DNA of 64,000 bases, taken from Antedon mediterranea (lineage: Eukaryota > Echinodermata > Crinoidea > Comatulida > Antedonidae). A model generated the notes under the pieces. The model searched no databases. It had not been told where the DNA came from and saw only the letters and a program-made list of their open reading frames with translations. The translations under genes were made by a program, and so were the position numbers. The DNA is taken from positions 11,291,001 through 11,355,000 of the forward strand of contig NC_092674.1 in the NCBI RefSeq assembly GCF_964355755.1, read 5' to 3'. Below, one piece after another: positions 45,268 through 56,456 of this stretch; the first letter of the stretch is position 1; each line of letters opens with the position of its first letter.

Positions 45268-45313
45268 AAATTACAAAAAGTCTTTGAAAGCCACTTCAAA
45301 ATGATCAGTTTGA
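45268..45313 (+). CDS. Candidate 46-bp exon, unknown gene
   Basis: CATTTTTTTAG precedes 45,268 and TTGA|GTAAGT follows 45,313, both strong splice contexts. In phase 0 it is open: KLQKVFESHFKMISL plus one base. Phase 0 entry fits the exit of the exon at 38,868, 6.3 kb upstream on the same strand. It is too short for codon statistics. It could equally be a 5' UTR exon of a gene whose ATG is in the next candidate exon. Confidence 0.4.
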
Positions 45314-45767
45314 GTAAGTTTAATATTTTTTTCTTATTTTTAAGCAGATATATTCATTTATTTAATTTATATAATCTTGTAACATAAACAAGAACAAGGG
45401 CTGTCAGGGATTAGCATTTAACTTACTTGCTTTCTCTCGGATACTGTAGGGTTTAGGCTATAATGTTATCAAATGTTTCATGAAATATTTGAGACAGCTA
45501 GAGTACGTTTTTGCATTGTATCTGCCTATCTCTGAATGAAGCATAATTCATAGATACAATTTAAAACCCAGACAAATTAATTTTGGTCAATCAAACAGGA
45601 TGTGAAGCAGAATGAAATCGTAATAATCAGAAAAATATACCCAGTTTATTGTTAACCTTTAACCCAAGTGAAAAAAAAAATATGTCATCACGACTTTCTT
45701 CATCTTTAATAATTACAATTGGGAGTAACTTAGTTCTCCTTACATAACCTTAATAGTTTTCTTGCAG

Positions 45768-45808
45768 CTTAATTATGGCATTTTTCAACGGACATTACGA
45801 TAGAAATA
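45768..45808 (+). CDS. Candidate 41-bp exon, with either a stop or a start codon
   Basis: TTTTCTTGCAG precedes 45,768 and AATA|GTGAGT follows 45,808. If joined in frame to 45,268-45,313, the reading ends at once (ACT TAA, stop at 45,770-45,772), making it a terminal exon. Alternatively ATG at about 45,775, with G at +4, opens MAFFNGHYDRN and leaves in phase 1, making it a first coding exon. A further acceptor (TTTTTTCTACCAG, exon from 47,938, PTKYTQL then stop) is phase compatible with the second reading. I cannot choose between them. Confidence 0.35.
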
Positions 45809-46245
45809 GTGAGTATATTATACTTGTGTTAATATGACATTTGGTATGTACTAGGATATGTACCCTAATTAAACAACGGATGCATAATCTTATTTTACAA
45901 GTATGTACAGTACAAATTCCCAGCCCACATTAGAATGCAATTATTATAACAGACAATTAAGTCACCAGAATGAAACACAATTTTCTTGCTAAAAGTCCAC
46001 ATATTCAAGAATAAAGTTTTCAAATGGATGGTTGGAAATTTATTTTAACCGAGTTTATTTTTAATAGTACAAGCAGTATTTTATAAAATTGTTTTTTTAC
46101 ATTTTCAAATCTCTTGTTTTTAAGATACTTTTTTATTGTCATTTGATGTTTTAATGTATTTTATATAATTGCCAATGTTTATGGACGAATAAATAATCTT
46201 GAAACTTCAATAGTACTGTAAATAGATTTTAACTTTATCGTTAAT

Positions 46246-46810
46246 TTAAAGATGTATTGTCCCTTGAAACACAAAAAAAATGAAGGTCAAAATATTCTAA
46301 ATTTAAAGTGGCCATATCAAAGTAATATTAAAGTTATTCACTTTAAGTTGAAAATTCGAGCCAAAAACAACAAGTTTACGTAATTAACAGGTAAATTAGT
46401 TTTATTACATTTCATCTGGAAAATCGTCACGAGCGAAAGTAGACAAAGATTTCAAACCATGAGTACGCATTATGCATATGCTAAATTAGGATTGTTTACA
46501 ACTCGTCACGGTTAAGAAGGTATTTTCACACAGATCATGAGGAAGTTTTATGATTATGCATACAGAGTAGCCAAACAAGGCGCGTTTCATTATGGGATAT
46601 GTTTTGATTGAAAACTTTGACTGGAAGTCAAAGCTATTTTTTTAACAAAAAAACGTCTGTATTTCAGTTAAATTTCTTTTTTGTCGAAAAATATTTTGGT
46701 GATACTGATAGTTAATAACTATTATGATACTTCAAAATGACCCACCTTCTTTCAAAATTTTTTATTTTTTATTTTTTTTCGAATTAGTCAAAAGGACAAT
46801 ACATCTTTAA
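46246..46810. mobile_element. TTAA MITE family 1, full copy (565 bp)
   Basis: TTAA at 46,246-46,249 is followed by AGATGTATTGTCCCTTGAA. The right end is AAAAGGACAATACATCT followed by TTAA at 46,807-46,810. Terminal inverted repeats are about 14-16 bp perfect. Subterminal ATTCACTTTAAG and TTCAAAATGACCC are also partly inverted. No ORF. This is the best-preserved member in the window. Confidence 0.9.
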
Positions 46811-46974
46811 GGAATTTAATAGTTGATTTACTTTCTTCTATTAATCGTTAATCGTTTCCTTATTTGGCAAAATGATTGCAAAATATGCTTGCTTTGTAAG
46901 CAATAATAATAATTATTAGACGGTCAAATAGTCAAGATGTTATTGTTGGTCAACAGTTAAAACTTTACATTATG

Positions 46975-47175
46975 TTTCAGCTAAACGTTGCACAGCGATA
47001 TCCAGTTAAATGGCGTTTCAATACCCTCAATTTGGTGTTTCTAATTGTCTTTTTAGAACAAAAAATTAATTAAAAATATCAATCTGCGTGAAATGTATGC
47101 TGGTATTTATTTTTGCATAAAATGCAATTTGTGACCTTAACTTAGATAAATAAAACACAGAGAAGGTGTCTTTAA
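46975..47175 (-). repeat. Dispersed repeat related to 23,870-24,010, with a family-2-like TTAA end
   Basis: CAGCTAAACGTTGCACAGCG and CAGTTAAATGGCGTTTCAA are the inverse of the 23.9-kb repeat. The stretch then ends with GAGAAGGTGTCTTTAA at 47,172-47,175, the family-2 MITE end. The left boundary was not found. Confidence 0.6.
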
Positions 47176-47179
47176 GTGT

Positions 47180-49290
47180 AGTAATAGAAATAGATATCTT
47201 TGGATTTGTAGCTCCATGTTTGCACACATTAAGACATTCATAAAAGAAACATGAATGGATTAGGCGAACGGATCTTTGAGATTTAACATGAAAGATTACT
47301 TTCAATGTGTCACTAAAGCTGGGTCAGGGGTCAGTCAAAGTAACTCAAAAATAATGTGAGAAAATTAATTATTGTTAGCATTTGAGGTGAGATGTTCATT
47401 ATGCTACAGTTGTTTTACAAAATTAGTATGCCATTAAATTGGTTAGACTTGTGGAATAAAGTTCAGATTCAGATTCCAATTTAAAATATAAAGAGAATTC
47501 ATTTTGAAGTAAAAATCACAAATTGAATAAAACTAGTCTTATAGTCTTGATAATCAAATAATAGATACTTCTTTTTTTAAGAATTTAAAATAACATGGAA
47601 AAATAAACCATTAGTCAATGTACTTCCACAATCTAACCTTGATATGTTATGTTGTTTTGTAGAAGATGCTATATTGTTAATTTCGTGATGAATTTTTTTT
47701 TCTTTCTGTTTTGTATGTTTTGTACATGGATGTCGTACTACAGTATTGGAAATAAATGAATGAATTGCAAATGAAAAAATAAATTATTTAAGTTTTAAAA
47801 GTTTGCATACATGATAGAGTACAATACAATTACAATACTAGTGTTGCAGCCCATGGGTTATCATAATGTTACTACTGTACATGTAATATTAATATGCTCC
47901 AATGTTAAATTTAATTTACATTTATTTTTTCTACCAGAACCAACAAAGTATACTCAGTTGTGAGGGGTGATGCTCACTATTTAGTTGGAAATGGATATAC
48001 AGTATTTATAACATTAAGTCATGTTTTTGGTATCAGGATGTAACAACAAATGTATACAAATGGTATAAATATTTCAAATTCATACACTAAAAACATTTTT
48101 TTTTTTATTTGTATTCATTAGTACAGTAGCATTTATAATGTACTAGAGCAGTTGCCAAACAATATGAACAGTTTATATTCTAAAGGTGTATTATATTGTT
48201 GTTTTTAATAAACTTATATTCAAATTGGCATATTGATATTATCTATTGCAAAACCGAAGTACTGAAATCACGGAATCTGTGCATGTAATCGATGAATTTT
48301 TTAAGCATAAAAAGCCGACAGGTCAGACAAATTACCGGCAATGAACTTCAAACAGATAATAAATCAAATAATGCAAGGCAAATTGAATTGATCAAAATAC
48401 AAAGTAACATTTATTTTGACCTTATTTTCGACTAAATTTTATTAGTATTACTGTATTTTATGTGGTTTTCCATGTACTTGAGCCGTTTTATACTTCAAAT
48501 ATAACAAACAAAAAAATGTTATAGTATAAGTACAGTATACCTGTATTAAGGGTCTTTCACACCTGATTCCGACACGCTTCTGGTTTCCACGTGGGTATGC
48601 ACCAATTGAAACACGTTCAATTTGATTTGCTTATGCCAGGACTGTGCCAGACCTTTTATGGAGGTGAGGAGAAAAAGATAAGAAAATTATGAAAAGGGGA
48701 GGATAATAAATACGGAAATATGAACATTGAGAATTTACAAATATTAATGATTAAAATATATTTATCATGATAATATTATTATATGAAGAAAAAAAATATA
48801 CGAACGTTTGTAAAGAATTCACAAGAATGTGTGCCGTTGATCTAAACATATAAATTAAAAGTTAGATAGATAATTAGCATGTAAATTTGTTGTTAAATGC
48901 TAAGATGTAAATGCAGTGTAAACAAGAAATATTTCTTACAAAAAACGCCGCTCGACATTTGAACATTAATCATTGAATAATTTATAATTATTAAAAAGAT
49001 GTCCTTTAATCGCAGCAGTACATAAAAATCACAGATTCTTTAATTGTGAATCACATGCCTATTTTTTCACTAGTTAATTGTATACACAGCATTTGAAAAA
49101 AGACATGTGTACCTTTCCAACAAATGTATTATTTTCCAACAAATATTAATCTAATAATTCGAAAATGGCATTTAAAAATTGTCAATTTTGAACTTCAATG
49201 TGCTGTAGCCTGTTTGTGTGTGATCTCAACCTGTACTGTAGGCATGCAACTGAATACCCTCTAGAGACAACGTGACTTCACGGTCGTATA
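47180..49290. other. No gene recognised; LINE tail at 47,690-47,775
   Basis: GTACATGGATGTCGTACTAC, then GGAAATAAATGAATGAATTG, is a typical LINE terminus. TTAAGGGTCTTTCACACC at 48,546 looks like one end of a TTAA element, with no partner found. The rest is AT-rich. Confidence 0.45.
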
Positions 49291-49324
49291 CAAGTGAGAA
49301 AATTCTTCCCAGTGTGTTGATTCG

Positions 49325-49395
49325 CGTCAACCAATCAAAGGGCGAGAAATCCAAAATCGTTCAACTGTGAGCCCTCATAGACTCTCTTTTTGCAG
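49325..49395 (+). promoter_or_regulatory. CCAAT-box region before a candidate exon
   Basis: GTCAACCAATCAAAGGGCG contains a CCAATCA core (49,331-49,337) in a locally GC-richer patch. It lies 60 bp before the acceptor-like TTTTTGCAG at 49,387-49,395. It could be promoter sequence for a plus-strand gene, in which case the following open frame would be read differently. Confidence 0.25.
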
Positions 49396-49552
49396 ACGTT
49401 GGGTCAAGCAGCTGGGACCTATAAATTATAGTCAAGTTTACAAATTTGCAAAACTGTCAGCCTTAGATACTAAAGCTACCGCTATTAAACAGCTTATTAA
49501 TGAATATGTCCTCCTGGGACATAGCTGGCTACAGCCGCGGCGCGAAAAATAA
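49396..49552 (+). CDS. Candidate terminal exon, unknown gene
   Basis: CTCTCTTTTTGCAG precedes an open frame that enters in the third codon position and runs to TAA at 49,550-49,552. The peptide is RWVKQLGPINYSQVYKFAKL, then SALDTKATAIKQLINEYVLL, then GHSWLQPRREK. It looks protein-like: amphipathic, with mixed codon ends such as CAG CTG, CTC CTG and CCG CGG. I do not recognise the family. No polyadenylation signal is obvious nearby, and there is no ATG in frame near the start, which is why I call it a 3' exon rather than a small gene. Confidence 0.4.
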
Positions 49553-49559
49553 TACTGTA

Positions 49560-50265
49560 TTGTTGTAGTACTGTAGGTATACCCTGTAACAGTACAAACC
49601 CTCCATTGTTACACCTTTATTCAGTGGGCAACCTGTATTAAGAGGACATATTCCTGTGACACAAATGAGTGTTAATATATCAGGAGAGTAACCAGCAGGG
49701 GACAATATGTTGAGTCCTAAAGATTGTTTTTGAAACTTATAATGGTGCTAAAAATACAAATTATAAAGTGAATATAAAAATGTTTGTGTTTTTATCAAAT
49801 AATGTGATTTTAGAAACCTTATCCTATTAATATTAACATATTTGAACTACAGACCCTGATTTTTACGTACGCTAATGGTTTTTATATGAATTCCATTTTA
49901 ATTCAAAGTAAAATAATCTTGATAAAAATTAAAAATTCCAATTTATATTCAAATTGCCCAAATTAATGTCATGGATTTTCTACAAAAATAATAATTGATC
50001 AGTGATGATTGAGAATATGTAAAATACAAAAAAATATATAATAAGACATATTTATATATGTATAGTATATAAAACAAGATGTAATTGCTATAAAATCCCT
50101 AAGGCCTACATAAAAAAATTGATTAATTCAGATGTCACCTCTGTTTTAGATTTGTATATTTTATTGTATCCGGCTACAGACTTATTTCATTACTACTCTA
50201 TCTGTAACTTCTATCATATGTTATAATAATCATGATTTCTTTTCTATTTTTTGTTCAATTTCCAT
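49560..50265. other. AT-rich DNA, no gene recognised
   Basis: Around 49,600-49,720 (TTACACCTTTATTCAGTGGG, AACCTGTATTAAGAGGAC) there is a decayed strip-repeat-like piece. Nothing else was supported. Confidence 0.45.
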
Positions 50266-50267
50266 CA

Positions 50268-50474
50268 TCAATTTTTCTTATAATTTTTTAGTTTATTTAT
50301 TAAAGATGAATATATATCCTATATAATAATGAAAGATTCAAATTAACTTTTGATTACTGTACAATGACCATTCAAAGTCAGACAAATTAAAAGCTGAAAA
50401 TTGTAAAACATGTTTTCTAGTTGATATTGAGTTACGGCGAGTTGTGTTGAATTTGGGTAAGTTAACCAGATTCA
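50268..50474 (+). pseudogene. Decayed inverted copy of the 52.4-kb exon region
   Basis: It matches the reverse complement of 52,404-52,620 at about 90-94% by eye. It includes the flank TTTATTTATTAAAGATGAAT, the ATG, the body GTCAGACAAATTAAAAGCTG and the donor TTGG|GTAAGTTAACC. In this copy the reading frame is broken: AAT TAA replaces AAT AAA early, and a 2-bp deletion lies in ACAATGACCATTC. The donor word is intact. Confidence 0.7.
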
Positions 50475-50961
50475 GCAATTTTACTGGAAAATACAATTTG
50501 CATAGTTTGGACCACTGAAATGTTAAAGATTGGCAGGAAAATCAACATTAGAAATCATTCAAACGATTCCAATCTTTCTTCAACTATACGATCGTTAAAA
50601 CTGATTAAATGGTTCACAAAAGGTACAACATTGTATTTTGTGGATAAAATACGTACGGGCTGATACTTCTTGAATTCTCACAAAATGTCTATTTTTCACC
50701 TTTTTTTGTATACTTTTGTAAGGTCTGATTTTGTTAAATTACTAAATTAAAAAAATGTTTGTCTTTAATTTATGCATAGAATAAGATATCATCATAAACA
50801 TGTCTAAGGCCAATTTACACAGAAAAACCATGGGTGCTTGAGTGAAAATTAACCACTCATGATAAATACAGCTTCTATGTGGGAAAATCTACATGGTTTT
50901 CCTGTACCGTTATCTTTTTTCTGTGTCAATTTAGGCTTGCTTGTAGCATCAGTAGCCAATT
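50475..50961. other. AT-rich DNA, no gene recognised
   Basis: Nothing supportable was found between the inverted copy and the dispersed repeat. Confidence 0.5.
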
Positions 50962-51103
50962 CAGGGAAAAGATTATTTTAAATTTTGTTTAGCAAAATTG
51001 CTAATCAAACTGATTTTTGAGTCGAGAACCATATTTTTGTATTGTATTTTTTGCTACACAATTTTTAAAATGTGTAGCAATAAGGTTGTTTTGTATAGCT
51101 TTT
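50962..51103 (+). repeat. Dispersed 142-bp repeat, copy 2 of 2, with hairpin
   Basis: Partner of 1,491-1,632. TTGCTACACA and TGTGTAGCAA are both conserved here, although the loop differs (ATTTTTAAAA against ATTTGGGAAA). After it, TTTTTGCTATGC gives another partial inverse of TTAGCAAAA. Confidence 0.85.
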
Positions 51104-51104
51104 T

Positions 51105-52400
51105 GCTATGCTAAACTGGCGAAATTATTGCCTGACATTTGAATTTTTACATGAAGCGCATGACAAGCCTTGGTTTTGCTTCATGTCTATGTTTCAAGAG
51201 AGTTTACAATAATGAATCTATAGTGCTGTACCCTCTATTGCCTAATAAACCATAGAGTAAAGAATCTTTACCCTATGCCTAAACCAAGATATATTAATTA
51301 ATATTACATGAAATATGTGCTTTTTGTAACAAAAATAATTGGTGAATGTGGAAGTGAAGAGAGGATGCAACAAAGTAAAATGTGTATCCACCATAACAAA
51401 AAACAGACGAAAAATTGAAATTTAATTTAAAATAATTAATATAGAAAACAGAAAGTATAATTCGGAAATTTCTACTATAGAATCTTTAAAGTCTACTACG
51501 TTTATAAAATGTATATCAAATAATTAACATTTTCGTAGTAAAACTGAAATATTAAACTCCACTCTTGTGTTTGTACATTAATTTTAGAATTAATCTATGT
51601 GAAATTGAAATGCTAATCCATACCTGAGCACAATGGTATGTTATTGAATCCTAATCCCTAGCTTTAGACGGCTGCGTTGTATTTAAATTAGCATATACAA
51701 TATTGTAGCAGTGTGCTGCTTACTATGAAAGTTCACATTAAGTTGTTCATTTTCACTGACTATGCAATGTTAATTTTTTCAATTTCAAAAGAAAGAAAAC
51801 AAATAATGATAAATAAACAAAAACTTGCTTGAGTATTAATACTTTATGTGGTTAGTAAAAACCTAAAGTTCAACGCAAACAACACAGCTCAGTTAGACTT
51901 CCCACGTTGTGATGTAAGTCGGTATTTGGTTGCGAATGCCATAAAAGCACACTTGTTGTAATGACTACATATATTCTTATAAAAAACGCTGAATGCCTTG
52001 TAATTATGTAGAAAGAAAGTCTAATTATAATTCTAATTAATTTCTTTTTAATGAATGTCAATTTAAAACTTCTGTAAGATCTCTGGTGCCTGAGCAAAGA
52101 AGCCCTTATCATCTTTTTGGTCTTTTTATTTTCCTTTTTGTCATTCTTTTACCAACGTATTTGTATAATTCCCGTTTTTTAGGTGTGAGGGCTTCATGCC
52201 TGTTTATTAAAAACAAATTGATTTAAGATTATTTCTACGTGGAGTTAACATAAGAGGATCTCTTTCAGACCTCTGCGTAGTAGGACACATGGTTTTCATT
52301 CATGTTTTCTTGGTGAACATACATCGTTTTTGTTGAATATTAAAGACTTTAGTTCCAGAAAGTTACCGCATTTTTACTACAGGAGTTGAAACTTTATGTT
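51105..52400. other. AT-rich DNA, no gene recognised
   Basis: An 80-codon minus ORF (51,870-52,112) has no motif or splice context. Nothing else was supported. Confidence 0.45.
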
Positions 52401-52403
52401 CAT

Positions 52404-52620
52404 TGAATCTGGTTAACTTACCCAAATTCAACACAACTCGCCGTAACTCAATGTCGACTAGAAAACATGCTTTACAATATTCAGCTTTTAATTTGTCTGA
52501 CTTTGAATGTTCATATTGTACAGTAATCAAAAGTTTATTTGAATTTTTCATTATTATATAAGATATATATTCATCTTTAATAAATAAACTAAAACTGTCA
52601 TTAAAAGTATAAGAAAAATT
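52404..52620. repeat. Right arm of a 1.9-kb-spaced inverted duplication
   Basis: Reverse complement of 50,268-50,474. The boundary is sharp at CCAGATTCA on one side and near AATTTTTCTTATA on the other, with one indel of about 10 bp. No terminal repeats or tail mark it as a standard element. Confidence 0.85.
52422..52551 (-). CDS. Candidate first coding exon, unknown gene
   Basis: On the minus strand, ATG at 52,551 opens MKNSNKLLITVQYEHSKSDK, then LKAEYCKACFLVDIELRRVV, then LNL, followed by G|GTAAGT (donor at 52,422/52,421), leaving in phase 1. Four short features suggest coding: an intact frame here against a broken frame in the inverted copy at 50,268-50,474, a consensus donor in both, two Cys in CKAC, and a mixed amphipathic composition. 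I do not recognise the peptide. Frame differences against the copy are consistent with loss of function after duplication, but could also mean that neither copy codes. Confidence 0.35.
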
Positions 52621-52624
52621 TTCT

Positions 52625-53400
52625 ATAAATTAATATTTAGTAATAGTATTAGTAGTAAAGAAAACATTGTTGTAGCTTACAATCTGAAATAAACAGAAAA
52701 AATACAAGAATAAATAAGAATAATAAATAAACATGTAAGAAAGATAAGAATCCTCAAGAGGAATCAACTGGAATAAGTCATAAAGATTTAGTACCAATCA
52801 ACAAGCTAAATTATCTTTTAATGAGCCGAGTAGGCAGATTCTTTATCAGCTATACATGGCAAATCAATGCTTTCAAGTTCACAAATGCTCATACAGATGT
52901 ACCAGAAGATGACACTAGATGCCCGCTTCATCAGCCAAGCATTCTCAATAAATGGAGCGTTAAAAGAAAAACACATGGGCCATTGATGGAGGTTTCTTTG
53001 ATGTACAGATAGTAATAATTAGAAATTCAGCATTTTACATCATGGTGCAATTCCCTAAAATATTGGTAATCATTTAAATTTACAGATTATTTCTTTGGTT
53101 TGTGTTTAAAAGTGTGTATATAGGAATCATCAATAACTTATTTCTAAATCAAATAAATAAATAAAAAGTTTTAAAAGATGACATTCTACCAATTTAAGTT
53201 TTTCTGTGGAAAATTCGAAAATGTCATGATTCAAGCAAAAAGTCCATGCAGACATTAAAATGGTATATTCTTGAACATCTTATTTTCTGCTGAATTATGA
53301 ACAAGATCAAATTATTAAAATTGGCTGTTTTCCCCAATTCTGGCATATTGTAGGCCTACTTGATACTAAAGTACATTGAGACAACAGTTGAGAAAAAATT
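52625..53400. other. No gene recognised; a segment open on both strands at 52,820-53,012
   Basis: Positions 52,820-53,012 are locally GC-richer. They are open in one plus frame (TWQINAFKFTNAHTDVPEDD) and in one minus frame (IENAWLMKRASSVIFWYICM, then SICELESIDLPCIADKESAY). Neither is recognised, and a decayed transposon coding fragment is possible. Confidence 0.35.
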
Positions 53401-53404
53401 TAAA

Positions 53405-53480
53405 AGTAATTCTAGGGTTGGATTCGAACAGCAGTATTTAATTTAATACAACACAAGTTTTCTTCTACCAAGCTGGCCAA
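53405..53480 (-). repeat. tRNA-like (SINE or pseudo-tRNA) remnant
   Basis: On the minus strand GGCCAGCTTGGTAGAAG resembles an A-box and GCTGTTCGAATCCAACC a B-box, about 45 bp apart as in a tRNA. The acceptor stem does not pair and the anticodon arm is not evident, so it is a tRNA-derived SINE head or a pseudogene. Confidence 0.35.
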
Positions 53481-53489
53481 CCAATAACA

Positions 53490-55810
53490 AATTTGAGAAT
53501 TAATACATTACTTTATATTAAAACTATCCAATAAGAATAAAGCATGCATTTAAAAAACACACCAAAAAAAAACAACCGTGAAGTAGGCCTATCTTGAATT
53601 TAAACAAGGCAAAATTATACAAAACACAAGGTATTTCAACTAAATGAAAAGACACCAGTCAATATCTCCTCTGCCACAACTCAATTCTCAATCTCATTAT
53701 TGTAGTTCACAGTTGGTCATTTGCGGACAAGACCTTGTGTACAACATCTTCCTACCGCAAACCACAGCTGTGTTAACTGTTTTATATTTGTATAAAGAAC
53801 CATCAAGGAAACACCTTTGGGAACCAAAAAAAGTGTCCCCTTATAACTTCTTGCTTCTCTCGATAAAGGATCTTCTAAATAGTGGGTTAGCCATATTGTT
53901 TAAGACATTCCCCTTCCATTAATTTCAAAGTAAAGTGTCCTGTTAATGAGGTCCCTGAATGTCTTAAAGGAGTGGTGCTACTGTGTTCATAAGCTTTTTT
54001 ATATACGATTTATGAATTTTCAGAAATTTGAATTTGACAAGAGTTTTAAAAATTAATAATATTATCAATAATAATACATCTTATAGTTTCTTCAATGACT
54101 TGAGGATTCATTGTGTATCTCTCATAAGAAACGCTAAAAAGGTATAAATAATTATGCAGTAAAATGTGGTGGCAATAACAATAACATTCTGCTGCTGTAC
54201 TTTAATCCTATGGCTTAAGAATTCCGGTTTGCAAAATCAAGGCATCCGATAACCAACAGATCACAGTTCCCAGGGCCTGATAGAAATAGTTTTTATAAAC
54301 AGTAATCCCTAGGATCAATCTACTTCAATAAAAACTACATCAGCAAGTAAGAAAAAAACCAACAAAGTATCCGTCGTCTACTTTAGTTCATCTGCAAATG
54401 TCAAGCTAGGTCATACCTGACGGTACGTCATGTGACTTGCGCACAGTGTTTGATGGGTTCATACCAATCTGTGCTATCACTGTACATTACATTATTACAT
54501 CTGAAGTGTATTAATGTTAATAATATCTTATAGTTCAGTTGGTCGTCGTTCATTGACGCGGAACTAGATATCAATCATATTGGTGTGGATCTATCATGTG
54601 TTCACATAACTTGCTTCATTGAATCCCAATTGTATGAAGACAATTCACTAATAATCACAATTTGATGAGAAGAATTTTGGATCTATTTTCTTATACTCTG
54701 TTTGTTGGTTTATTAGTATAATAAATGTTTATGCAATGGTACAAATATTGTCATGAAGTTTAACTGAAATGAAAATATTTGTCCCATTGCACAAAAATAA
54801 AAATGTTCATACTGTAACATCAATAGTAGGCCTATAGATAATGCAATAGAACAATAAAATATAACATTTACCATGCAATAGAACAAATAGTGAATAAAAC
54901 TTAACAAAATTAACCAATCAGATAACAAGAATACACTGGATTTGAAATTGTTGTCATAATAGTAACAAAAGAATATCCTTAAATAGTCCTTTTAACTCAT
55001 ATTCTTCTATCTATCTATTCCACTAATTAATGTAAAAATTTATTATGTGGAATCCAATTACCAACATCCAAATAAGTTTTTGTTTACTCTCCTCACTTTA
55101 TCATGGTTCTCCATTCACTACCTGTATGCCAGTCACCTTTGCAAATTTCTTTTTTTTTTGTACACAAAGAACTCACATGATCAGCTGAATTGAATTCACT
55201 ATACCAGACAGATCAGAAAGCAATCAGGTAAAACTTAGGTTAAATGTATCAAAAATCTTTTGTAAAGTGACAACCAAATTGAAGTAACAGGTTTTGAATT
55301 TGACGTCGTGCACTGACTGAATGTGTTAATGGCGCATCAGTTCACAGATTTACGAGTAGCAAACACGTCTTCCAGTAAATGCCCATAGGCTATTGGATGT
55401 GGCGTTTGTAATCTTGTCACAACGGATTGATTAAAATCATGATTAAAAACAAAAATACATAAAAATGTCTAATGAGCATATTATAATTGGATATCGCATG
55501 GGTTACTTGTTATTTTAATGATACACCTGCAAGCCTTTACAATTATAAAAGTCAATTAGCATTTGTAAAACAAAAATCAAACAGAAAATGACAATGAGTC
55601 TGTAGAAATTTATTCTGAAAACATTTTCAGACTTGTGTATAGTATAGTATACTGCAAGATTTTTAATAGGAAATAGGAGGCAGCAGACAATAATTTAAGT
55701 TTAAATAAGGTAAGGTAGTCTTCATTGACACCGTTCAAATGCAAACCTTTCAACTCTCCCAATAATCGAGTCATCCTCCCATTAATGTATTTTGTCGCCC
55801 TCTATTGTTT
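53490..55810. other. No gene recognised
   Basis: Positions 53,790-53,990 contain decayed strip-like text (AAGTGTCCCCTTATAA, AAGTGTCCTGTTAATGAGG). GTCATGTGAC at about 54,428, followed on the minus strand by CAG|GTATGA, is a faint promoter/5'-exon hint. The ORFs at 53,644-53,922 and 54,713-54,928 have no motifs. Confidence 0.4.
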
Positions 55811-55814
55811 GGTT

Positions 55815-55995
55815 AGAAGACTTGAACCTGTACTGATTTTATAGATGGTTTTCCGTTCAGAGACACTTGAGTTATCAGAATGAAATGAACTTCTTCTACA
55901 CAAGCCAGATGTATACTCTGACTTAAAGCTTCAGTTTAAAGTTCTTATCTGAGAAGACTTGAACCTGTGTCAATTAATAGTTATGGTTTCTTGTG
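55815..55995 (+). repeat. Imperfect direct repeat, period about 135 bp
   Basis: AGAAGACTTGAACCTGTACT and AGAAGACTTGAACCTGTGTC, each followed by an AT stretch and ATGGTTTTC/ATGGTTTCT, lie at about 55,817 and 55,952. CAATTGGCCAGTCAACTC follows the second copy. It may be a decayed SINE. Confidence 0.6.
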
Positions 55996-56204
55996 CACCT
56001 GCCTACCAATTGGCCAGTCAACTCATCAGAACTATGTTTGGCAGCAGAGCTCAGTAGAAGCGCATTTGCTAACAAAAAATTAGTATTATGTCATTCATCA
56101 AAGTTGACGTACTTAGTAGGTAGTGATAATAGATAATAATTGCCAATTTTTGGTATTGTTTTTTAAATTTTAATTGATGCTGCTTACTATAAGAACATAT
56201 CAAT

Positions 56205-56425
56205 TTGATAACCTCTCTCTTGTACTTCTGCCCTTCATTGGTTACCTAACAAATTGAATTGATTCTTGCTTACAAGGCACGGCACAGCCTCCAACTAGCT
56301 ACCTATCTAAGCTTGTGCAGATTTACTTATGTCAGACTCCAAATACTACAGAGTTTTTATAATTTTGCTGTGGCAGCTGCAAAGCTGTGCAATTCCTACC
56401 ATTTTCAACAGACATTTATTTATTT
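56205..56425 (+). pseudogene. LINE ORF2 C-terminal remnant, frameshifted
   Basis: The readable words are spread over frames: LSLVLLPFIGYL, then AYKARHSLQLATYLSLCRFT and YVRLQILQSFYNFAVAAAKL followed by CNSYHFQ. They follow the usual LINE order of a leucine-rich LHWLP-type word, FKALHGLAPxYLS and FAVAAPxLWNSLP. There are at least two frameshifts. A TTAA MITE begins 30 bp downstream and may have inserted into the element's 3' part. Confidence 0.7.
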
Positions 56426-56456
56426 ATTCTTTCTTTTGACTGGATTGCATTTTCAG

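Noticed and set aside
52820-53012. Host coding exon
   Set aside because: Open on both strands with no matching pair of splice sites in frame; may be a transposon fragment.
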